Assembly: GCA_003165595.1 (NCBI GenBank)
Contig: PLWQ01000013.1
Location: 1 to 64,000 of the forward strand
Direction: 5' to 3'
DNA from: Fibrobacterota bacterium
GTDB lineage: Bacteria > Fibrobacterota > Chitinivibrionia > Chitinivibrionales > FEN-1185
Length of the DNA stretch: 64,000 bases
Shown: positions 15,698-24,317 of the stretch, one piece after another
Position numbering within the stretch: position 1 is the stretch's first letter
Layout: each line of letters opens with the position of its first letter
Made by a program: the position numbers and the translations under genes
The notes under the pieces: model-generated
Told to the model about the DNA's origin: nothing
Seen by the model: only the letters and a program-made list of their open reading frames with translations
Databases searched by the model: none

Positions 15698-15953
15698 AAA
15701 CAATGTTTTTTCTGCAATTGTTGATGGGTTCCAAACCTTCACAGTGTCGGAACCATTTGTCTAGAGCGGCGCAGCCGAAATCGCTTGACCCATACGACGG
15801 GAAGCTTGCTTTCGGCTCTTGGAATAGGTAGTTTTTGCAGAGGAGCGACACGGGCAAATCAAGCGCTAGGAGCCTTGCATTGAGGCGGAAGCAGGCGACC
15901 GGCCCCCGGAAATCTCGGCAGACAGCTCCACTCGGCGCAAAGGAGCCAATCCC

Positions 15954-16372
15954 ATGAAGAAAACTGTCCATTCGTTGTTTTTTGCCCTGATATTGTGCGG
16001 ATGTCAATCGTCGACGCAGGCGCCATCCCTCATGATCGGCGCGTCAGACACCGCCATGCGTTGGGATTCGACGTCCTCTTCATTGCGTCATTTTACCGGC
16101 GGGTTCTTGACATCCGATGGGCTTACCCTGTTCTATCAGGGATGGCAGCCGCTCGACTCTGTAAAGGCTGTTGTATGCCTTGTCCACGGCGTCGCCGAGC
16201 ACAGCGGAAGATATGCCCGGTATGCGGCATCGCTGTGCAACGCAAAATTTGCCGTCATCTCGTTTGACCTTCGGGGACATGGCCGGGTTATTTTCACCAG
16301 CTTCACGACGAGCCGGGACACGAAGTGGTTGTGGCCTATGTTACTGCCTGGATGGATTCTTGCATGCGATGA
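15954..16372 (+). pseudogene. Monoacylglycerol lipase-like hydrolase with internal deletion
   Basis: The 5' part encodes a lipoprotein signal (LILCGC) and the start of an alpha/beta hydrolase: GLTLFYQGW, the oxyanion motif VCLVHGVAEHSGRY, and ISFDLRGHG. The frame then shifts. From about 16279 another frame reads YFHQLHDEPGHEVVVAYVTAW and closes at TGA 16370-16372, which is the normal C-terminal end of such lipases (HDEP...V..W). The middle, with the nucleophile GxSxG and catalytic Asp, is missing. So roughly half the gene was lost, with a frame change at the join. Read straight through, the frame would run to 16403 into the neighbouring gene. An AAAGGAG ribosome site before ATG 15954 shows it was once expressed. 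Confidence 0.8.
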
Positions 16373-16377
16373 GGACG

Positions 16378-16599
16378 TCAGAATTCAAGCGGGTTATTGT
16401 TGAAAATGAGGCCCAGCGAAAAAACGGTCATGAACGCGAGCCACAAATACAAAAGCAGGTTGTTGAGAATGGATTCGCTTACCGACTGCTCGGTAGTGCC
16501 GGTTTGCCGCCGTTCGCGAACGTGTTTCCAGATGGAGCGTGCGGTCCAGGCAAGGAGAATAACGCCTGCGATCTTTGCGAGAAGAATGGACAATGGCAT
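16378..16599 (-). CDS. Small two-helix membrane protein
   Basis: 73 residues: an N-terminal hydrophobic helix (LLAKIAGVILLAW), a basic turn (KHVRERR), a polar linker and a second hydrophobic helix (LLLYLWLAFMTVFSLGLIF). AAGGA lies 6-7 bp before the ATG. No family recognised. It follows the DUF6941 gene by about 46 bp on the same strand and may be co-transcribed. Confidence 0.55.
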   Translation of the reverse strand: MPLSILLAKIAGVILLAWTARSIWKHVRERRQTGTTEQSVSESILNNLLLYLWLAFMTVFSLGLIFNNNPLEF

Positions 16600-16645
16600 T
16601 GGGTGTCCTTAGGCGATAGGGCGGTTCACTGTTCCGCCGTGGTGC

Positions 16646-17092
16646 TTACTCTTCGGCCGGCGCTATGCCGGGGGTCTGTTGCGATGGAGGCTGGGGAGGC
16701 GCGTCGAACGCCACCTTTACAGCTGCGAGCCTCCGGGAAAATATCTCCAACCCGTCCCAGTTTACAACGAATTCGTAAAATCCTTCCTCGGGAAGCGGCA
16801 AGCCGTTGATGTTGCCGCCGATCTCAATCACCGACCGCCGGTTGTCGGCGGGATCAACGTCCCACGGCGGCAGGGTCATGGAAAACGAGCCGCCTTCCTT
16901 GCGGAACACGAGCTGGAGCTGGCCCTTTTTCGCGACGTCGGTGAGCGCGATGTAAATGGCGCAGTTGCCATGCTTTGACGGAAAATTCGGGCTGTTGATG
17001 GAACTGAACGTCCCGGCTAGAACACTCTTGCCGGTATGTACGTCTCGGTAATAGTAGTCGCAAACGATCATTGCAAGGACGATGGGTTTCAT
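16646..17092 (-). CDS. DUF6941-like protein
   Basis: A 148-residue soluble protein from ATG 17092. The opening MKPIVLAMIVCDYYYRD, the TGKSVLAGTFSSINSPNFP segment and the PEEGFYEFVVNWDG ending are the layout of the DUF6941 family (small beta-rich proteins of unknown function whose N-terminus names a 'D...GK..L.G.F..I'). The C-terminal tail is Pro/Gln-rich and probably disordered. The open frame upstream to 17374 overlaps the divergent NHL gene and is not protein-like. The ribosome site is weak, so the start could be the second Met. Function unknown. Confidence 0.65.
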   Translation of the reverse strand: MKPIVLAMIVCDYYYRDVHTGKSVLAGTFSSINSPNFPSKHGNCAIYIALTDVAKKGQLQLVFRKEGGSFSMTLPPWDVDPADNRRSVIEIGGNINGLPLPEEGFYEFVVNWDGLEIFSRRLAAVKVAFDAPPQPPSQQTPGIAPAEE

Positions 17093-17201
17093 GCCGGGTT
17101 TTCTTTGGTAGACTTTTGCAAACGCTGATGTCCAAAATAAAATAATTCCTTCCATGGGAGCGCAACGCGAAAATCCGGGACGTATTTTGGTGCACGGTGC
17201 C

Positions 17202-18488
17202 ATGAACAAAATCCACATTCCTTGCATCCTGCTGTTGTGCCTGGTCGCCGACCTGCGGCCGCAGAGCCTGGTTGAGCCTCCGTACCTGCATTCGTTCGGC
17301 ATCCGTAAAGCAACGCCCGCGAACCTCTTTATGTTCTTTGGCCCCATTACCCAGTTCGACGACCCGCAAGGCATTGCAACCGCGAAGATGAAGTCGCGCG
17401 ACGACCCGGCGACAGCGTCGGACGACGACGAACTCGTGGTGTACGGCGTGAACGCGGGGAAGAACCAGCTTATCTACAATACTTCGATGTGGACGCTCGG
17501 CCTGTACGGGAGCAAGGGGAGCGGCGACGGCCAATTCAATTCGCCGGCGGGAATCGCCATTGATGCCGACGGCAATGTGTATGTTGCCGATTGCGGCAAC
17601 AACAGGATCGTGCACCTGTTCAATCCCAAAAAGGATTTGCATTGGGTCGGCTCGTTTACGGGCCGCAGCGCGAGCGATCCGGGCCTCTTGGGTCCGTGCA
17701 GGGTGGCGCTGGACAACCGCGGACGGGTATTTGTGTCCGACTCGGGCAACAGGCGCATCGTTGTGTTCACATCAGCGGGCGCGGAAAGCCGGGTGTTTCC
17801 CGGCACGGAGGCGTACCGCTTTGAGCTGGGGCCTACGATGCTGGCTGTGGCCGATGGATCCGATCCGTGGAGCATGTATCACGGCGAGCGCATCGTGTTC
17901 TGCGCCGACCAGGGCGGCCGCCGGTTGCGGAAAATCGATTTCAACGGGTCTATTATGAAACAGATCATGCTTCCGGAGGGGCATCATGCCTCATATGCTG
18001 CAGTTGACTATTACCACAACCTCTGGATCACCGACCAGGGAAAGCACTGCATTCTCAAATATGATCACGAACTGAACCTGCTGGACGTGTTCGGATCGTA
18101 CGGCGACGGGGCGAACCAGTTCGAGGAACCGCGGGGCATTGCTATCTGGAAACGCTTCGGGCAGACGTTTGTTGCGGAGAAGCACGGAGCCCAATATTTT
18201 TGGGTCGGAACCGATTGCACGGCGAAAAGCTTGCGCAAAATCCGCGACAACAACTATACTCTTTCGCTCACGCTTACCGAGTACAGCTTCGTTTCCGTGT
18301 TTTCCCCTGCCGCCGACACGGTCTGGATGGTGAGGAAACTCATGGCGAACCCGGGAGCGAGCACGGTGCCGATCGTGGATGTCAACGGGATCGTGTCGGG
18401 GGGGAAACCGGTGCTCTTGAGGGTTGAGCCGACCTATTCATCATTCACATACTTCAAACAGGAATACCCGCTTACCGTCAACAGGTAG
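17202..18488 (+). CDS. Secreted NHL-repeat beta-propeller protein
   Basis: A 428-residue protein from ATG 17202, which begins a signal peptide (IPCILLLCLVADLRPQS). NHL repeats are clear: GDGQFNSPAGIAIDADGNVY followed by VADCGNNRIVHLF, then VALDNRGRVFVSDSGNRRIV, AAVDYYHNLWITDQGKHCIL and GANQFEEPRGIAIWKRFG. About five to six blades are seen, so a full propeller is likely. No catalytic or membrane segment follows the signal peptide, so it is exported and probably binds protein or glycan. It ends 10 bp before the kinase-like gene, whose ribosome site lies at this stop, so the two may be co-transcribed. Ligand unknown. Confidence 0.82.
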   Translation: MNKIHIPCILLLCLVADLRPQSLVEPPYLHSFGIRKATPANLFMFFGPITQFDDPQGIATAKMKSRDDPATASDDDELVVYGVNAGKNQLIYNTSMWTLGLYGSKGSGDGQFNSPAGIAIDADGNVYVADCGNNRIVHLFNPKKDLHWVGSFTGRSASDPGLLGPCRVALDNRGRVFVSDSGNRRIVVFTSAGAESRVFPGTEAYRFELGPTMLAVADGSDPWSMYHGERIVFCADQGGRRLRKIDFNGSIMKQIMLPEGHHASYAAVDYYHNLWITDQGKHCILKYDHELNLLDVFGSYGDGANQFEEPRGIAIWKRFGQTFVAEKHGAQYFWVGTDCTAKSLRKIRDNNYTLSLTLTEYSFVSVFSPAADTVWMVRKLMANPGASTVPIVDVNGIVSGGKPVLLRVEPTYSSFTYFKQEYPLTVNR

Positions 18489-18498
18489 AGGAGCGATA

Positions 18499-19176
18499 AT
18501 GGCGCTGCGAAAGGAAGAGATACAACGGAAAGTTCTTCATTTTATTTTCGGATCGATCATTCCGGCCGGAATCTTCTACATCCCGCTTTACGCGGAAAAG
18601 ATGTCGTGGCATGTCCTCCCGCCGTGGACTCTGGCGCCGATCATTCTTGGGTTCTTCCTGGTATTTTTTATCGTGATCGAGACGCTTAGGTTCCGTGTGC
18701 CCGCTGTCCAGGAGGTCTTTCACAAGTACTGCGGCAGCATGCTCCGCCAGTCGGAAAAAGAGAAGACCACCGGGGCCACCTACATTCTCGCATCGTCTCT
18801 TCTGTGTTCGGTCATCTTCAAGAACTACCCCCAGGTTTCGCTCATGGCGCTCTCCACCTTTATATGGGGCGACGCGGTTGCCGCGCTCGTGGGCCAGAGC
18901 ATCGGGAAAACCAAGATCGGCAGCAAGTCGCTGGAAGGGTCGCTCGGCTGCCTCGTGCTGTGCCTGGTGTTTTTCTTTGGCGTGTTTCCGCACGTGCCGT
19001 TGCTTCTTGACAAGTGGAACGGCAGGATCCCGGTTGTACTTTCCCTTATCGCGTCGATAGGAATTACCGTGATGGAATTGTTTCCGATAAGGATAAGGAA
19101 TTTCGAGGTGAACGATAATTTTTCGGTGCCCGTGATTGTCGGCATCGTTATGATCGTGTTGTTCCCGGTGTTATGA
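18499..19176 (+). CDS. Dolichol/phytol kinase-like (DGK1/SEC59-type) membrane protein
   Basis: A 225-residue membrane protein from ATG 18499 with GTAGAGGAG upstream. It has about six hydrophobic segments. The motif region FIWGDAVAALVGQSIGK...KSLEGSLG matches the CTP-dependent lipid kinase family (dolichol kinase, DGK1, phytol kinase VTE5), in which GD..A...G and K(S/T)xEG form the nucleotide site. The ending NFEVNDNFSVPV is also family-like. It would phosphorylate a polyprenol, phytol or diacylglycerol at the cytoplasmic membrane. Since the window also encodes isoprenoid enzymes, a polyprenol substrate is possible but unproven. Confidence 0.8.
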   Translation: MALRKEEIQRKVLHFIFGSIIPAGIFYIPLYAEKMSWHVLPPWTLAPIILGFFLVFFIVIETLRFRVPAVQEVFHKYCGSMLRQSEKEKTTGATYILASSLLCSVIFKNYPQVSLMALSTFIWGDAVAALVGQSIGKTKIGSKSLEGSLGCLVLCLVFFFGVFPHVPLLLDKWNGRIPVVLSLIASIGITVMELFPIRIRNFEVNDNFSVPVIVGIVMIVLFPVL

Positions 19177-19372
19177 ACGTGCCTGTTGCGCCGGTTTGGC
19201 GATAAGAGAATTGTAGATTTGGAAAGGGCTCCGCCCTTTAGATCCCGTTGGGAAAATGCTTGTAATATCGCCCCACCAAACCTCCCCTCACTGGGAGGCT
19301 TTTCACGGGTGGCCTGAGTACTTCAGCTTATGCTCTTGATGCGGTTACATCGGATGGGCAAGGAAGCCTGAC

Positions 19373-20206
19373 GTGAAGATTTCTCGCTCCACACTTCGCC
19401 CCACGTCGGTGGGAGCTTTTCAAGACGCCATTCTGAGGCATTACAAGCGCCACGGCCGGAAAATGCCGTGGCGTGAAACGGATGATCCGTATTGCATCCT
19501 CGTTTCCGAGATCATGCTCCAGCAGACGCAGGTGGGCAGGGTAAGCGGGAAGTACGAGCAGTTTGTGAAGGCGTTTCCCGATTTCGAGGCGCTCGATAAC
19601 GCACCGCTTGCCAAAGTGTATGCAGTGTGGCAGGGGTTGGGCTACAACAGGCGCGCACTGGCGCTCAAGAAGATTGCCCGGATCGTTGTGAGCCAGCCAA
19701 GCGGCGTGCTCCCGCAAACGCATGATGAGCTTGTACGACTGCCCGGGATCGGCGCGGCAACGGCATCGTCGATAGCAGCATTCGCATTCAACAATCCCGT
19801 TGTCTTTGTTGAAACGAATATCAGGACCGTGTTCATTCATTTCTTTTTCATGAAGAAGAAAAAAGTCACCGACGCCGAGATCCTGCCTCTGGTTGATCAA
19901 TGCCTGTACCGAGAAAATCCCCGCGTTTGGTACTGGGCGCTCATGGATTACGGCGTCATGCTCAAGAAGTCCGGGGAAGACAAGAACGAGCGCAGCGCAC
20001 ATTATGTGAAGCAAACCAAGTTTGAAGGGTCGGCGAGGCAGGTGAGGGGAAAAGTTCTCAAGTTACTGGCCGCGAGGGGGAATATCGCTGAGCATGAATT
20101 AGTTCGAGAAATCAACGACAAGCGTGTTCCTGAAATAGTCGACGATCTCTTGGGCGAGGGTTTCCTTCAGCGGCAACGGGGAAGAGTGAGAATTCGTAAC
20201 GTCTGA
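19373..20206 (+). CDS. MutY-like HhH-GPD DNA glycosylase, short form
   Basis: A 277-residue protein from GTG 19373 with AAGGAAG upstream. It contains the MutY/Nth core: PWRETDDPY, VSEIMLQQTQV with the catalytic Glu46 of MutY, WQGLGYNRRA, and the helix-hairpin-helix LPGIGAATASSIA. The Lys that gives endonuclease III its lyase activity is absent from the hairpin. Where MutY and Nth have the catalytic Asp, this protein has Glu147 (VETNIRTV). The four-Cys Fe-S loop and the C-terminal NUDIX-like 8-oxoG reader are missing; a winged-helix-like tail replaces them (ELVREINDKRVPEIVDDLL). It is likely a base-excision repair glycosylase of a divergent MutY branch; lesion specificity is uncertain. Confidence 0.8.
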   Translation: MKISRSTLRPTSVGAFQDAILRHYKRHGRKMPWRETDDPYCILVSEIMLQQTQVGRVSGKYEQFVKAFPDFEALDNAPLAKVYAVWQGLGYNRRALALKKIARIVVSQPSGVLPQTHDELVRLPGIGAATASSIAAFAFNNPVVFVETNIRTVFIHFFFMKKKKVTDAEILPLVDQCLYRENPRVWYWALMDYGVMLKKSGEDKNERSAHYVKQTKFEGSARQVRGKVLKLLAARGNIAEHELVREINDKRVPEIVDDLLGEGFLQRQRGRVRIRNV

Positions 20207-20463
20207 TAACTCTGCACAGCACGATCAGTCCGCGTGAGTCGAAGTCGCAGCGATGCACCTCATCCATCTTAGTTGCAGAAACACGACCTTTCTTGTCTTA
20301 ACCGCAACATTAAGCCTTCGATCGTAACATTCTACAAATCAGAGCATTAAAATAATTAGCATGTTTTGGCATGTGGATTGTACTTACTGGAATGGCAACC
20401 AGCATCGGTGGCTGGTAGTTTCTTCACGAGCTACCTTGTTTCGACAAACAAAGGAGCACTTCC

Positions 20464-22020
20464 ATGAAGACCAACCGCATGACAAAACAGATTGGAATTG
20501 CGAGTCCGGGAATTCTCGATTTCCTGCACATGCTGCTGTTGATCCCCGGAAACCTGATGTTGCGTGTGGTCTGCTCCTCTTTTGAAACGTTCTACTGGAC
20601 GTTCAAAATCCTGCCGCCCTGGTATCTGGAATTGACAAGCAGGGTGAGGGCGAGGGCGGCTGCATTGCATGCTGTCAAGGATGTTCCGGCGTATGCCCAT
20701 TATTTGCAGGGGGGAAAAGACGCCGGCGGGCAATTTCCCGAAACGGACAAGGACAATTACATCAAGGCGTTTTCCACGGAAGATCGGTGTCTGCACGGGG
20801 AGTTGCCGGCCACGAACATCATGATAGACGAGTCGTCGGGCAGCACAGGTACACCGTATAACTGGATCCGGACGCAGAACGAGCGCAGGGAGAGCCAGCA
20901 GGCGGTTAGCTATTTCGCAACCTACTGTTTTGGCAGGGAGCGATGGATTACGATTAACGCGTTTTCCATGGGCGCGTGGGCCACCGGCTACAACATGGGC
21001 GTAGCACTCCAGAAGAACAGCATTGTCAAAAACACAGGCCCGGATATCGAGAAGATTCTACACACGCTTTCGTTTTTCGGTCCACAGTATCCGTATCTGA
21101 TTGCCGGGTATCCGCCGTTCCTGAAACACCTGCTCGATGAAGCAAGGAACCGGAATTTTCCTCTTGGGAAGTACCGGCTCAGCGGGCTTGTCGGAGGAGA
21201 AGGTATGTCCGAAGGCCTGCGCGACTATCTGCAGCAGTGCTTTGCGAAGGTCTACAGCGGATACGGCGCAACCGACCTGGAAATCGGCATTGCCGGCGAA
21301 ACGCCGGTGGCTGTTGCCGTCAGGCGCCTGGCATGGCAAAGGCCGGATATTCGCACCGCATTGTTCGGTGATGATTCCCGTCTTCCGATGTTGTTCCAGT
21401 ACAACCCGCTTATGCACCATATTGAGGTCAATGAGAACCGGGAGCTGCTGTTCACCATAACGCGCAGGACCCTGCTTTCTCCGCGGATCAGGTACAATGT
21501 GCATGACCAGGGCGGCATCATGCGTTTCGATACCTTGAAAAAGAATCTGCTTTCCCTGGGCGTGGACATTTCGAGCTTGCCCGGTTTCGACAGTTCCACG
21601 CTGCTGAATCTTCCCTTTGTCTGGGTTTTTGGAAGACGGGACTATACCATCAGCGTCATGGGCGCCAATATTTATCCCGAAGACCTTGAGCAATGCCTGT
21701 ATGCCGAACCTGAACTTGCAAGAGCCACGCATTCTTTCTGCATGTCGGTATCCGAAAGCCGGCAGGGCGATGTTCGACCGTGCTTCCTCTTCGAAGTCAA
21801 CACGGCACCCGATGAGGCAATGTCGGAAAAATTCAAACGGACAATCCCGGAACAACTCAGGAAATTCAACAGCGATTTCCGGGAGGCCTGGAAGGAATAC
21901 CCGGAAACGCTTGTTCCGGAAATCAAGTTGTACGGCATGGGCCAGGGGCCGTTTGCAAAAGACAAAAACAAGATCAAACAGTCCAGGCTTCTTGTCGCAC
22001 CGTCCAGTACGATCCGTTAA
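20464..22020 (+). CDS. CapK/PaaK-like adenylate-forming enzyme
   Basis: A 518-residue protein of the phenylacetate-CoA ligase/coenzyme F390 synthetase branch of ANL enzymes. AAAGGAGCAC precedes ATG 20464. A hydrophobic N-terminal segment (about 16-45) could associate with the membrane. Core motifs are SSGSTGTPYNW (P-loop), VGGEGMSEGL, YSGYGATDLE and, near the C-terminal lid, GRRDYTISVMGANIYPEDLE. These enzymes activate a carboxylate as adenylate and pass it to CoA or another acceptor; CapK members act in capsule/exopolysaccharide loci. The substrate cannot be read. It stands alone between MutY-like and repeat sequence, with its own leader. Confidence 0.82.
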   Translation: MKTNRMTKQIGIASPGILDFLHMLLLIPGNLMLRVVCSSFETFYWTFKILPPWYLELTSRVRARAAALHAVKDVPAYAHYLQGGKDAGGQFPETDKDNYIKAFSTEDRCLHGELPATNIMIDESSGSTGTPYNWIRTQNERRESQQAVSYFATYCFGRERWITINAFSMGAWATGYNMGVALQKNSIVKNTGPDIEKILHTLSFFGPQYPYLIAGYPPFLKHLLDEARNRNFPLGKYRLSGLVGGEGMSEGLRDYLQQCFAKVYSGYGATDLEIGIAGETPVAVAVRRLAWQRPDIRTALFGDDSRLPMLFQYNPLMHHIEVNENRELLFTITRRTLLSPRIRYNVHDQGGIMRFDTLKKNLLSLGVDISSLPGFDSSTLLNLPFVWVFGRRDYTISVMGANIYPEDLEQCLYAEPELARATHSFCMSVSESRQGDVRPCFLFEVNTAPDEAMSEKFKRTIPEQLRKFNSDFREAWKEYPETLVPEIKLYGMGQGPFAKDKNKIKQSRLLVAPSSTIR

Positions 22021-22078
22021 TCCCAAAGTTTGCGGATTACGGGCTGCTCACCCGGGTGGTAATCGCGGTCCCCCAAGG

Positions 22079-22132
22079 TTCGCTGTCGCGTCTACTCCTG
22101 TAGTGTTGTGTGCAGTCGTAGTCGTGGTGCTT
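22079..22132 (-). repeat. Dispersed 54-bp repeat, copy 2
   Basis: Reverse-complement match to 11979-12032 (about eight differences in 54). It lies just beyond the stop at 22020. No end motif AGGGGACC is seen near it, so the 54-mer may be an independent repeat rather than a part of the palindromic element. Confidence 0.7.
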
Positions 22133-22158
22133 CGGGGTTAGCAAGCGACTACAAAAAA

Positions 22159-22214
22159 TCTTCTTCCTTAGGGATGGAAGATGCCTCGCAACTTGCTGCG
22201 AGGTTCTTCAATCC
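22159..22214 (+). repeat. 56-bp double-hairpin repeat, copy 2
   Basis: Matches 14922-14977 over 56 bp with few differences. Contains CTTCC...GGAAG and the strong stem CCTCGCA/TGCGAGG. It lies downstream of the minus-strand tsaD gene, as copy 1 lies downstream of a minus-strand gene, so it may serve as a transcription end there. Confidence 0.7.
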
Positions 22215-22280
22215 CGAACCGCACGAAGCACACGCCAGTGAACGGGAAAAGGGCAGGCAAGAGGCGAAATCCGAAAAGGC

Positions 22281-23264
22281 TCAAAGTCCCGACGACGGGT
22301 TCATGCTCGGGAAGCGGAGCATGTTTCTCTTGTACCTTTCGTAGCCGGCGCGGCCGATCATGGCCGCGTTGTCGGTGCAGAGCGCGGGCGAAGGAAAGTA
22401 AACATTGTCTCCGAAACGTGCTTTTAGCACCCTGCGCAGTTCTCCGTTGCAGGCCACGCCGCCGGCAACGCCTATGCGCGAAATGCCCGACTGTTCCGCG
22501 GCAATTACGAGATTTCTCGCAAGAGCCTCCACTATCGCTTTCTGAAACGCGCGGCAGATGCCAGCCTTGTTGAGCGCCACCCAACCGTCACCCTTTTCCC
22601 TGCAGAAGTACTTTACCGCGGTCTTGAGACCCGAGAAACTGAAATTGAGCGATGAGCCTCCGAGCCGGGCGACCGGAAACGAAATGTCTCGATCTTCCGG
22701 GGCGAACGCGGCAGCCTGTTCGATCGCCCTTCCGGCAGGGTAGGGGAATCCGAGAAGTTTTCCTATTTTGTCAAATGCTTCGCCCGCGGCGTCGTCAACG
22801 GTTTCGCCCAGGCACGCGTATCGTCCGAAATCATCCGCGCGGTAGATTGCCGTGTGGCCGCCGGACGCGATAAGCGCCAGGAACGGGTAGGAGAGGTCGG
22901 GGTGTTCCAGGAACAGCGAGCAGAGGTGGCCTTCCAGGTGGTTGATGCCCGTTACCGGCATGCCATATTGGGAATGGAGGCCGAGCGCGAACCCGATTCC
23001 AACGAGCAGCGCGCCTGCAAGGCCGGGGCTGTCTGTTACCGCGATGCAGTCAACGGCGCTGCACGTGACACTGCTCTTTGCAAAGAGCGACTGCGCGAGT
23101 GCTTCAACCTTGCCAAGGTGGGCGCGTGAAGCAAGCTCCGGCACCACGCCGCCGTACGCGGCATGAACGGCCTGGGTGTACACTTCGCTTGCGAGGATGG
23201 CGCCGTCTTTAAGGAGTGAAACCGATGTTTCGTCGCAGGATGTCTCGATGCCGAGGATTACCAT
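22281..23264 (-). CDS. tsaD: tRNA N6-adenosine threonylcarbamoyltransferase
   Basis: A 327-residue TsaD, the catalytic subunit that transfers threonylcarbamoyl to A37 of ANN-decoding tRNAs. Seen are the N-terminal ASKHA motif ILGIETSCDETS, the metal-binding NHLEGH, ALIASGGHTAIY, the VDDAAGEAFDKIGKLLG signature and the C-terminal GGVACNGELR and CTDNAAMIGRAG motifs. ATG 23264 is chosen since the family starts at MxILGIETS; the frame upstream overlaps the neighbouring gene. It starts 8 bp after the stop of the membrane protein gene on the same strand, so it is probably translated from the same mRNA. Length is within the family range. Confidence 0.97.
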   Translation of the reverse strand: MVILGIETSCDETSVSLLKDGAILASEVYTQAVHAAYGGVVPELASRAHLGKVEALAQSLFAKSSVTCSAVDCIAVTDSPGLAGALLVGIGFALGLHSQYGMPVTGINHLEGHLCSLFLEHPDLSYPFLALIASGGHTAIYRADDFGRYACLGETVDDAAGEAFDKIGKLLGFPYPAGRAIEQAAAFAPEDRDISFPVARLGGSSLNFSFSGLKTAVKYFCREKGDGWVALNKAGICRAFQKAIVEALARNLVIAAEQSGISRIGVAGGVACNGELRRVLKARFGDNVYFPSPALCTDNAAMIGRAGYERYKRNMLRFPSMNPSSGL

Positions 23265-23272
23265 GCCGGGGC

Positions 23273-24079
23273 TCAGCGGCGCACCAGGGCAAAGAGCGCG
23301 GGACGTTGTTGGAAGATACCCAGAAGTTCGCGGTCGCAATTTTCAAAGGATATGCTGCCGCCCGACTGCAGGATGATAGACTTGAATTTGTCGAGGTACA
23401 GAAGTTCGCGTTCGTAAAGGAATATGACCCCGCTGAAATCAAAGCGGACGTGCGGTTTTGTTGAGCCGGGCAGCTCTTCGGAGAGTTTTCTCCAAGCCGC
23501 GGCAAAATCGGTGTCCTGCTTCGCTTTTGAAAAGAGCATGAGCACGATGACGTTTTTCCCCTCGGCAACCGGATCTGGAGCGGGACGGCTGCCGGACGGC
23601 GGCGCGCGATGTGGTGTCTGCGCCGCTTCCGGTTCAAACGATTTCTGGTGCGCCTGCTGAACCGGCGGAGGCGCGACGCCAGCGGTTTCCCCGAAGGCGG
23701 TAGCAAAATTGTCGTGTGACGGGGAATTGGCATTCTGCATTCCGGGCTGGGAATAATCCGCGTTTTTCTTTCCCATCTCGATGTCGAAATGGTCGAATCC
23801 CGCGCCCCTCACGTTGCGCACGATCTGGATCTGCGAATCCTCGGGCTGCGAAGGTGCAGCCTCGGCGTTCTCCGCGGCCGCAGACATGTTTCTTGCCGAT
23901 GCGGCGAGCGTCTGCCTTTCTTTTCTCGCGGCTTCAAATTCGAGCGCCTTCTTTTCCACCTCTTGTTCAAGACGCGTTACTTTTGATCCGATTGATGAGA
24001 GAAAAAACCAGTTTGAGACTCCCAGGAAGACGGTGGCGGCCGCAACAATGCCCATGGCAATAAGAAAAACCAATTCCAT
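23273..24079 (-). CDS. Membrane-anchored coiled-coil protein with STAS-like C-terminus
   Basis: A 268-residue protein from ATG 24079, preceded by GGAGGAAG. One N-terminal membrane helix (LVFLIAMGIVAAATVFLGVSNWFF) is followed by a heptad-like coiled coil (VTRLEQEVEKKALEFEAARK), a low-complexity Pro/Ala/Gln linker, then a folded C-terminal domain of about 85 residues. That domain, with VRFDFSGVIFLYERELLYLD and GGSISFENCDRELLGIFQQ, has the strand-helix pattern of STAS/anti-sigma-antagonist domains (compare DLSxVxFxDSxG and GG.L.L.N.....V...L). This is inference from pattern only. It lies directly upstream of tsaD in the same unit. Confidence 0.6.
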   Translation of the reverse strand: MELVFLIAMGIVAAATVFLGVSNWFFLSSIGSKVTRLEQEVEKKALEFEAARKERQTLAASARNMSAAAENAEAAPSQPEDSQIQIVRNVRGAGFDHFDIEMGKKNADYSQPGMQNANSPSHDNFATAFGETAGVAPPPVQQAHQKSFEPEAAQTPHRAPPSGSRPAPDPVAEGKNVIVLMLFSKAKQDTDFAAAWRKLSEELPGSTKPHVRFDFSGVIFLYERELLYLDKFKSIILQSGGSISFENCDRELLGIFQQRPALFALVRR

Positions 24080-24224
24080 GCTTATGCTTCCTCCATACTT
24101 CAAGTTGCAAAATAATATCCGATCGCCAAACGTCGCAACCAATTAAAACTTTCCAGGCTTTCCAAATGGGAGATAAGTAGGGCAAAAATACACTTTTGTG
24201 GCCATAACACACCTAAAGTGTACG

Positions 24225-24254
24225 TTTACATTAAATTAATTATTTTGTTATATT
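24225..24254 (+). promoter_or_regulatory. Putative promoter of receiver gene
   Basis: TTTACA (24225-24230), 18 bp, TATATT (24249-24254). The surrounding TTGTTATATTAC is shared with the promoter at 24969-24997. Confidence 0.45.
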
Positions 24255-24317
24255 ACAATCACTAACAGTATGTGTTGCTTCTTGGCACGAACCTAGCTTC
24301 AATAAGTAGTGACTATT

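Larger units (their letters stand above)
15535..15953. other. Intergenic region between divergent units
   Basis: Holds the minus-strand promoter at 15622-15649 and an inverted repeat at 15680-15697. Plus-strand sequence follows without a clear promoter up to an AAAGGAG site before the ATG at 15954. No gene or RNA was recognised. Confidence 0.55.
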
